This document shows, one piece after another, positions 56,745-64,000 of a stretch of DNA of 64,000 bases. The stretch comes from Acanthosepion esculentum. Its lineage: Eukaryota; Mollusca; Cephalopoda; Sepiida; Sepiidae. Every line of letters begins with the position of its first letter. The stretch's first letter is position 1. The position numbers were made by a program, and so were the translations under genes. Location of the stretch: positions 9,190,203 through 9,254,202 of the forward strand of contig OZ038480.1 of the NCBI GenBank assembly GCA_964036315.1, read 5' to 3'. The notes beneath the pieces are model-generated. The model ran no database searches. It was not told the DNA's origin and was given only the letters and a program-made list of their open reading frames with translations.

Positions 56745-57000
56745 CCTCTCCCCCCACAGACAATGAATTGTAAATATGGGGTCTAGCTAGTACTTTCATA
56801 GAGACTGTGAGGTATTATGGTGAATGTGGTAAGAAAGGTACATTAGAACGTGTTGTTTTGGTGTAAGGAATATTGTTTGTATGATTGGGTCAATGTTTGT
56901 GGCTAGCTGAGTTATAGTTAAGACAGAAGAAGACCGTCCTTTCCCCAATCCCCCCTTCGGCCTTGTACCACATTTCTGTATTAAACAGAATAAATATTAC
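56745..57000 (+). repeat. Dispersed repeat D, copy 3
   Basis: CCCCCACAGACAATGAATTG, TTTCATAGAGACTGTGAGGT, TAAGACAGAAGAAGACCGTC and GGCCTTGTACCACATTTCTG, ending AATAAATATT. Collinear with copy 1. Confidence 0.78.
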
Positions 57001-58693
57001 TTAGCTATTGTCACATTCACAATGACCAAGTCTCGTACCGTGCTTAGTTCTGTCTACACTGCTGTCATCGTTCAGTGTCATCGTACACTGGTGTCATTGT
57101 CTACTTCTGTTAACTTCACTACAGGACAGATCTAACTTGCTGTGCTTTTTTACATAAAAGGAGTTGTTATACTATGGACGAGATGAAGATGAATCCGACA
57201 GAGTAGATGTTGGTAAAGGCCGCTGACTTAAGTATCTAACATTATAAGCTACATATCAGAAAAAACAAAAAAATCACCTTTGTCATAGAGTTTAATTTTT
57301 GTTAATAATAAATATCTGAATCATCGTCTGTTTTCGGAGAGCTTTTATCTTCATGTTGCATGCAAACAATTGTTATCAATTAAATTGATCTGTTGTATTT
57401 ATATGATTTACAGTAGATTCATACTCAAGAATTTTTTTTTCTTTCGTTTGATCAGTTCAGCATATTGGATACTGTAAAGAATCTGTAGCCATGTATCAGC
57501 CTAAGAAAGACCTCGTAACAGGAAAGGATATCCTTTTGTTGAATACCGTAAAAGAAATCTTTCAATATAGGCTTAAGGAATCAAGAAAAGAATTCGAAAA
57601 AGCAGACTTGAAACTCGGTCAAAAATCCTAGCGAATGAAGTCGATTCTCAACATAGGCTGGAAGCAAATAATAACAACGTTTAATAAATTTGGTTGTTCA
57701 TGTATATTTTAATCATTACTGTCAACTTTTTATTCGTCTTATATTATTATATTCTTGCTTCCATTTCGCAAGTCTGCCCTTTTCCACTGGCAAAAGATTT
57801 TTTACGCGCTGTTGACGTTTGCACACTCACCTGGAGCGAATATCATATTCTTATCTAGGCTAGACACCGAGAGACAAATATAGGCGTGTCATGTGTACGG
57901 CGGATTCCTGTCAAAAGAAAAGTGAAAAGAATGCTAAAAAAACACAATGTTGGCAGATTAAAATAAAAAGAGAAAATCCTAACGGGAAATAATAAAAAAG
58001 TAAGACTTTGTTTTAGTTGAGGAAGAAACAGTTTTGTGTTACTTTTAATACAATTATTATAAATTTATGGATAAAAAGCCCAAGGAAAAATGTGATGTTC
58101 TATATTAAGCTTTCCTAAGCAATCAGTAAAAAGTTTAACTGGAAACTTTTTGAAACCGATTAGTTTCCTATAAATAGCTAGTTTTCGCTCCAAAACATCT
58201 GCTTTCGGATTATCTCCAGACGAGCACCATCAAATCTGAATTACTCACAATGCGAAACAAACTGTGTTTTATTTGGTTTCAAAGCGACATTATGAACGAA
58301 GAACTAACCTCCCAGCTATGTGACATAATCTTTTCGATGGTAAAAATGAAAATCCATCTCTATTTTCCAAAGCAAACGGCGCACAACGCAACAAAAGAAC
58401 CTGACCATTCAATAACAGTTCAGTTTTCACGTTCTTTTTTTCTTTATCGTTACGATAAAATTCTGAGCACGTTTTTTTTTACAAAAAATATTTCCTTTGC
58501 TACTACGTGTTTGCAATTCAATTTGCTTTTATCACTCTAAGTCCATGTGTCGCATTTCAACCAACAGGTAAATCAAATTAACAGACACTTACATTGTCGT
58601 GACAAAAGTCACGGTTTAAGAACTTCGCCTCGTGTAGGACACCTTCTACTCTGGCAAAATGAGCAACTCAGAACAACTTTATTTCACAAATGG
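57001..58693. other. Unrecognised stretch
   Basis: Contains a 96-codon frame (58250-58540) with no recognisable domain and AT-rich codons. I do not consider it a gene. Confidence 0.45.
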
Positions 58694-58925
58694 TCAAAAT
58701 ATCTCTGAAGATATGTTCAGTATGCCTTCCTGAGAGCTCTCCAGGAAGCTCTGATAATGGTAGGTATCCTGCATGTGAATAGACTTTGCATTCATATTCC
58801 AGGAAAACTCGATTGGGTTCATATCGGATGAAACTGGCAGCCAGACCATTCGTTAGAATACACCTTAAACCAATTCAGGGCAGCTTTTACCCGTTTACAC
58901 GGTGTATTATCCTGCTAGAATAACA
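58694..58925 (-). pseudogene. Decayed mariner/Tc1-like transposase C-terminus
   Basis: On the minus strand QQDNTPCKRVKAALNWF gives the second catalytic Asp region. In another frame, SSDMNPIEFSWNMNAKSIHM supplies the D.NPIE motif with the third acidic residue. YHYQSFLESSQEGILNISSE follows, ending at a stop near 58693. A frameshift separates the two halves. No inverted ends were found nearby, so this is an old relic, distinct from the Tc1 copy at 27476. Confidence 0.75.
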
Positions 58926-59124
58926 CATTGTTTGGGAGATACATGAATAAGAGTGAAGAGACAGAAAGCAATGTAATGAAATGTAGTTCCATCAGTCAAT
59001 GACGTGTCTAGACTAACCAAGCGACCAAAGCCATGTCACGACAGCACACCTATGCTGAAAGCTAATGAATGCGAAACCGCCATCCTAGATATGCCTCTGT
59101 TACTTTACTGTGCCATGTCTCCTC

Positions 59125-59463
59125 AAGGACACATGGCACAGTGGATAAAGGCGTTAGTTAGATCCAGTGACAGGACCCAAAGAGTGTGAGTTCAATACCC
59201 GGTTAAGGCAGTGGAGAACTTTCAGAGGGAAATTAACAGGAGATAACTCATAACTGACATCCATTAAACATTCCACGTGGAACTAGAACAGTCTACCCCA
59301 GTGAGCGAAATAAAGGTTTCAGTTCGACATTCCAACCACCTGAAGAAGGCCGGAGCGTGCAGCTGCCGAAGCGTTGTAATAAATATGGCGACAAAGATGA
59401 GGACAATAGTCCGAGTAATGTAAATAATGTACATAATACCTCATCTCAGAAATATAGACAGAT
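59125..59463 (+). repeat. Family A repeat, full head
   Basis: CAAGGACACATGGCACAGTG (A box), GAGTTCAATACCCGG (B box, 59188), CACCTGAAGAAGGCCGG, then a degraded core (GCTGCCGAAGCGTTG), GGCGACAAAGATGAGGACAA and TCAGAAATATAGACAGATAC. The preceding bases CTGTGCCATGTCTCC are an inverted copy of the first bases of the head, making a short hairpin at the 5' end. Confidence 0.85.
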
Positions 59464-60010
59464 ACATTCTTCCAATGAATATGAAGGATTTGAGCCTGTT
59501 TCGCTTGTCACTTACTGCAGACAACTGTAGCCATACGTCTCTGATCAGGATTTTTATAAATGACCTTCCTGATATCCTTAGTTCTTGGCTTGAGTCACTT
59601 TCCCACCGCCGTAACGTAGTCCTCCTGTGCCTTTTCTATAAATACTTTCATGGTAACTGTTCTGAACTTTCCTCTACGGTACGTAGACTTTATGGATTTA
59701 ATCTTGCAACTAGACTGCCACAAGCCCTCTTCATTTTACAGTTGAAATGGCTAGATATAACCTATGCTAACAGTTTCATCTATCGCACTCTTCACTTGCG
59801 AAATTCTATTCCGGCTTCTAGCTTACCAGTTAAGTTTGCGCTTCTAAAGTTGAAATGCAATGTCAATCGTTATCTTCAGTTTTCTTAAATCTTGTTCTTT
59901 TATTGTCCTCTGCAGTTAATAGTATTTTTCTCATATTCGCTTACACACAGAAACCCTCTCGCGTCTTAGTGACTTTATTTCTTTGCTTGGGGTGAAATGA
60001 TTAAATATTA
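59464..60010 (+). pseudogene. Jockey-like LINE C-terminus and 3' end
   Basis: The open frame 59427-59888 becomes LINE-like after the family A tail. INDLPDIL (RT region) jumps to SSWLESLSHRRNVVLLCLF, then YKYFHGNCSELSS, LHLRNSIPASSLPVKFALL and KCNVNRYLQ. A deletion joins the INDLP block to the C-terminal block, removing the YADD box. The 3' end TTGCTTGGGGTGAAATGATT lies at 59985-60004. The junction with the family A tail is at ACATTCTTCCAATGAA. Confidence 0.8.
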
Positions 60011-61235
60011 TTAAAGACTCAAAATCAGACACGAAGCTATCCACGGTTGGTGGTAATAATTTGTCAAATATTCTCGAAAGACAAAAAGCCCAATAGATGG
60101 AGGGTACCAAATATCTATACAATTTCAGAATCAAAATGTCTCATCCATCTGGCACCGACTGTCATTTTAAACTTTTATGATTCATGTCGCCTTGCCATGA
60201 GCAGCCCAGCAAAGTCATTCATTTGCAGTATTTCCATGATGTGAAGGGTGCCACCAACCATTTCTTTTACGATCTGATAACCTATGACTTTTAACACGTC
60301 AGTGTCCATATTCTTATAACGTTTCACAGACCCACTTGTACGAACTAATGTTAACAGAGTTTGACCTAATGATTATAAGAAGCCACATCTATGTGAATAA
60401 AAACTGACGTACTTACAGGTACCACAACATGTAAAAATCATAGAAGCGCTTAACCACCATTTTAATTTTCATGTTTGTTAATTTTTAATTTTTTTAATTT
60501 ATTTTTTGTTTAAATTTCGACAGAATATATTATTGTCTTTAATATTTATTTGAAAAATTTTATCCTAATAAAATGATTTCCACGTTGAAATTCACGATAA
60601 TTCGAAATCAATTCAGTCTGATGTCTTCAACTCATGCTAAGCTAATCTCAACTTTTTCAGCTGCAATATACATATGTCCAGATTATAAAAAATACGGAAA
60701 ATACAGCATTAGCCACAAATGAATCTTCATCACTGGCGCCAAAACGAGGTTAATAGTTGCATAATTTTTCTAAACATTCTGACCATCAATGAATTTGAAG
60801 CTTAAATGTTATAACTAATGTTTCTGAAAAATACTGAACTAATGTTAATCTACTTTACTGACGAAAGGGGTTCTTGCAATGATTAAAACAAAAAATACTC
60901 TTTTTTAGATGATTTCATCCAACGATTTTTACTGGAGACTATTTGCAGAAAGTTTGCCTCAGACGCTGTTTTTGAGTTGAAATGAGGCTGAAGAGTTTTT
61001 TAGTTTGTGTTGTAACTCAGCGAAATTAAAGTTTTGCTGAGATGTTCTTTGTTTTTTGCAAAGAATTGCTGCCAAATATATGCGTGAGATACGCCGTCTT
61101 AGTTCTTGCCAAGATTAATGTTTTGCATTATCGTTGTAGTTTTTTTAAAGCTTTAGTCTTTGATGCCGAAAATATAAGAGAAATTTATATCTTTATGTTA
61201 TAAGTCACTATATTTTGCGTGTCTGTTGCACATTT
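60011..61235. other. Unrecognised stretch
   Basis: Nothing recognised. Confidence 0.45.
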
Positions 61236-61328
61236 GTGGGTAGGTTGTGTCTACTTACCCAGACATTGGTGGGTAGGTTGTGTCTACTTACCCAGACATT
61301 GGTGGGTAGGTTGTGTCTACTTACCCAA
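61236..61328 (+). repeat. 33-bp tandem repeat, three units
   Basis: Unit GTGGGTAGGTTGTGTCTACT-TACCCAGACATTG, nearly identical in three copies. The unit contains inverted GGGTAGG...CTTACCC, so each could form a hairpin. The frame across it (61219-61443) is open because the unit is a multiple of three. I see no other support for a gene. Confidence 0.9.
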
Positions 61329-62339
61329 ACACGAGTTTCAACAAACTATGAAAGCTTGTCGTGCGACAGTAACCATATATATCTGTCGACTTGATATTTT
61401 CTTTAAAATAAGGATTTTAAATTTCCGACCTTTGATTGCTTGAACATTTTTTAAATTGACTTATTCAATTGATGCTGAATCTTTTTTTAATTCTGTGGAT
61501 CTTTATCGATTTTTACTATGTTATATTATTTTAAAAATTAGGTTAGATTATCTTGGAGAATCTTTCCAAGTAAATAAAAACAGAGCTATATTGTGTGAGA
61601 AATATGTATGGATTTCGAGCCTATATAAAATCAGGATTTCAGATGCTGATTTTCACTGTAATTTGGACATTTCTATTTAGGGAGTTGACACGACACAATC
61701 TTTTTTAGTCCATATTCTATCTGTTTAATATTGTGTCATTTTGCATTGAGTAACTATTGGGACCTTGAGACTAATCCTCTGTTTTTCTATTCCCGTCTCA
61801 ACTCAAATCTATTCTGATATATCATATCGGAAATTCTTTGTTTAACTAGAATTTATAATTAACGAATGATAATGAATTGATTGAAATTCCGCTTCTTGTT
61901 TATTATCCTATGGTAAAAACGAATACAACAGCGGGACACTCAGTTCACTAAACTAACAAGTTCATGAGACGAGCTTAATACTCCAGGCGCTACGGGATGT
62001 GTCTAAGATGGTCTTTACAAGGCTTAGCTTAGATAGGCATGATGTTATTACTGCATAGGGCCACCAATTACAACAGAAGCCTCTATTGTTTTTATTACTG
62101 ATTCCGGTTAAATGATTAATAGATTAATTTAGGCAAACGATGACGGCTGTTACTTGGTTGCTTTTGTTTTGTCCTTTGCAATCTTTCATCTGCTTATTTT
62201 GCTTATGGCTTTATAGTTAATATTCTTGCCATTATTTGCAGCCTATCGAACTCGCATTGCATGGAATTTAAATAGTTCCAAGCAGTCATCTTTTCAGAAG
62301 TCATTTAATATTTACTCTTGAGATTTATTATCGGCTGTC
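61329..62339. other. Unrecognised stretch
   Basis: Nothing recognised. Confidence 0.4.
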
Positions 62340-62830
62340 TTACAAGATGACAGAAGCATGGGCGGTGGGAGTTAAGGTTGAGGCATTGCCCGGTGAACGT
62401 AGGCTTGAGATATACAGATCTCTTGATGCCATGCTCTATTCGAGATATTAGTATTTCCTGGAAGGTGAATTTGTTGTTGTTTTCTCTTTCCATTGTGAAA
62501 GACATCGGTGATCTTATTGCGTTCACACGATCCAGGAATAGCTGGACTTCTTCCTGGTGTGGCTAGAGTATGAAGGTGACATCTACGTATCTCAGCCATA
62601 GGGTTGGCTTTAGTGATGTAGTTTCTAATGCCATTTCCTCAAAGTATTCCATATATAGGTTTGCCATTGTTGATGAAAATGGGGAGCCCATTGATAAGCC
62701 CTCATCCTGTCGATATATGTCTGATCCCATTCCAAAGTGTGTTATTTGCGTACAGAAAGTCAGTATCTCCATCAGGTTATCTATTGGTATACTGCTCCGT
62801 TCTCGTAGGGATGAGTTGCCGAGACATTAG
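62340..62830 (-). pseudogene. Penelope-like element, reverse-transcriptase segment with mutated catalytic box
   Basis: On the minus strand from 62772: LTFCTQITHFGMGSDIYRQDE, GLSMGSPFSSTMANLYMEYF and TTSLKPTLWLRYVDVTFIL. The RT catalytic YVDD is YVDV here, so one metal-binding aspartate is lost. After a frameshift, SFTMERENNNKFTFQEILIS, HGIKRSVYLKPTFTGQCLNL and NSHRP continue to about 62340, matching the element at 25546. This copy supplies the RT motif block upstream of what is left at 26482. No nuclease domain follows. Confidence 0.87.
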
Positions 62831-63182
62831 GTTTGTAAGTCCCAGACAATCATACACAGATGTCTACAAGGACACATGGCGCAGTGGATAAAGACGTAGG
62901 TTAAATCCAGTGACTAGACTCAAAGAATTATGAGTTCAATGCCAGGCTACAGCAGCGGTGAACCAAAAAACTTGGAGAGTTGAGTTAAAGGGAAATAACT
63001 GAGACACCCGGAAGAGGCACGGCACGTGGAACTAAAATAATTTACCCCCCCCCCCCGATGGACGAAATAAAGGGTTCGTAACAAAATTCCAAGACGTTGT
63101 GAATACGACTATGAGGATAACAGTCCGAATAATGTAAATAATGTAAATAATCATAATATCTCATCTCAGAGATATAGACAGC
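62831..63182 (+). repeat. Family A repeat, inverted relative to the adjacent Penelope RT
   Basis: GAGACATTAGGTTTGTAAGT and CAGATGTCTACAAGGACACA match the sequence that precedes the family A head at 27130-27175. It is followed by CATGGCGCAGTGGATAAAGA (A box) and GAGTTCAATGCCAGG (B box). The core region is deleted: a C13 run and CCAAGACGTTGTG replace CTGAAGA...GAAAC. The tail AATAATGTAAATAATGT and TCAGAGATATAGACAG is present. Confidence 0.8.
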
Positions 63183-63206
63183 CATTATATCACTAGAAGC
63201 TAGTCA

Positions 63207-63335
63207 CTTGATCTAACCAACGTCTTTATCCACTGGGCCATGTGTCCTTGTGAATATGGCAATGAAGATGAGGATAACAGTCCGAATAATGTAAATAATC
63301 ATAATACCTCATCTCAGGGATATAGGCAGATATTA
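63207..63335. repeat. Family A scraps in both orientations
   Basis: 63203-63251 is the inverted head (TTGATCTAACCAACGTCTTT, ATCCACTGGGCCATGTGTCC). 63252-63335 is a plus-strand tail (AATGAAGATGAGGATAACAG, CCTCATCTCAGGGATATAGG). Head and tail are joined with the core missing. Confidence 0.75.
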
Positions 63336-63640
63336 TGTCAGAGTTATTTTCATTTTGGCGTTATTTAGACGACAATTTATCTATCGCACCCTGTACTCAG
63401 TGATAGTCATTTGTATTTCAGATAAAGATGGATAGCCTGAAATTCTTTTAATCATTCCCAGAGAATCTATTACTATTCTATGATTATTATTTATTCTCTC
63501 GTTGATTGTTCACTGCAGGGGTAAATTGTTGCTTGAATTGGAGCTTAAGTGACAGAAGAGCCTGTCAATAATTTTCTCCTTCATCCATTTCTGGCTTTAC
63601 CGTTTATACGTAATGCTATCAGCTGAATAACCTTGATTCC
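63336..63640. other. Unrecognised short stretch
   Basis: Nothing recognised. Confidence 0.4.
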
Positions 63641-63649
63641 TCACTTGAT

Positions 63650-64000
63650 TTCCAGTTCCTTGGACCTTTTTCCAAAGCCTCGTGTTACACAATTTCCTCA
63701 GCTTTCCAGTAAGATCAAAGATAGTTATCGGATTGTTGTTGTTGTTATTATTTATTTCCTTTGATATCTGGCGTTTACACATTTCTTTCCGGGTCCCGCC
63801 CAGGGACCTAAGGTTAGAAATGGCATCATGACACTTTCCACTGCAAAATAATAATAATTACAAAGATAAAGCCCTTCGTAAAGTGTGAGCTGTACTTGTC
63901 AGAACAATTTTTTGTATCTCTTTGAGGCATAGATTTCCAGGGATACCCTTCAATTAGTCTACTGGAATCTTTTCCAACCAATCCTAAGGCTCCAACTACA
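63650..64000 (-). pseudogene. Restriction-endonuclease LINE 3' end, copy 3 (runs off the window)
   Basis: On the minus strand: VVGALGLVGKDSSRLIE, then after a frameshift LCLKEIQKIVLTSTAHTLRRALS, an AAT-rich stretch, and the 3' UTR with GTCATGATGCCATTTCTAAC, CTTAGGTCCCTGGGCGGGAC and CCGGAAAGAAATGTGTAAAC. It matches copies at 6090 and 6700. The coding part continues beyond 64000. Confidence 0.8.

Noticed and set aside
58250..58540. A 96-codon host gene
   Set aside because: No recognisable domain, no supporting context, and composition like neighbouring non-coding DNA.
61219..61443. A 74-codon gene with WVGCVYLP repeats
   Set aside because: The open frame is explained by a 33-bp tandem repeat; nothing else supports it.
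1..64000. A bacterial or phage defence system
   Set aside because: Nothing in the window looks prokaryotic: no dense operons, no ribosome-binding sites, and coding sequence limited to eukaryotic transposon families.

Overview
This window looks like eukaryotic, repeat-dominated intergenic or intronic DNA. It is AT-rich, full of long (TA)n and (AAT)n tracts, and holds no open reading frame that I can assign to a host gene. All recognisable coding sequence comes from transposable elements, and nearly all of it is broken by stops or frameshifts. The mix of elements (Penelope-like elements with GIY-YIG nucleases, a jockey-like LINE, a LINE with a restriction-like endonuclease, tRNA-headed short repeats, Tc1/mariner elements and a deleted LTR retrotransposon) fits a large invertebrate genome. 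A mollusc, perhaps a cephalopod, is my best guess. That is an inference from the repeats, not a demonstrated identification.

Layout. 0-8 kb: mostly unrecognised DNA, a dispersed repeat with a CGGCGTTGCCCGTGC head (3.9 kb; again at 13.2 kb, with a relative at 14.2 kb), and two 3' ends of a restriction-endonuclease LINE (6.1-7.7 kb; a third lies at the right edge). 8-22 kb: an inverted pair of tRNA-headed repeats, jockey-like LINE fragments (9.7, 19.2, 20.0, 20.4, 21.5 kb), a mariner-type MITE (11.45 kb), another LINE with a YADD motif (17.3 kb), and a short LTR retrotransposon with intact target duplications inserted into a LINE tail (20.7-21.4 kb). 22-28 kb: copies of a second tRNA-headed SINE, then a nested composite: a Tc1-like transposon (25.1-28.3 kb) carries a large inverted pair of Penelope-like element ends. 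28-32 kb: (TA)n tracts hosting two foldback elements; one has expanded into a 32-copy, 29-bp minisatellite. 33-41 kb: duplicated LINE fragments, more tRNA-headed repeats, and a third Penelope family with a duplicated GIY-YIG segment. 42.0-44.1 kb: a 59-bp satellite with local higher-order structure. 45-51 kb: mostly unrecognised, with one MITE and copies of a repeat ending in AATAAATAT. 51.8-56 kb: about 3.5 kb of TA-rich DNA with three foldback or palindromic structures and a Penelope family whose ends are inverted. 56-64 kb: LINE tails, a decayed mariner transposase, and further Penelope and tRNA-headed copies.

The most interesting signal is one architecture that recurs. Penelope-like coding ends are followed by a tRNA-like segment (A and B boxes) and then by a hammerhead-ribozyme-like core (CTGAAGA, a GC stem, GAAAC). 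The unit occurs in at least nine copies, often as inverted pairs, and a divergent second family has the same order. Several distinct foldback or Penelope ends stop exactly at (TA)n tracts. Penelope-like elements are known to carry hammerhead motifs in their terminal repeats; the linked tRNA-like head and the inverted-pair organisation deserve a proper check.
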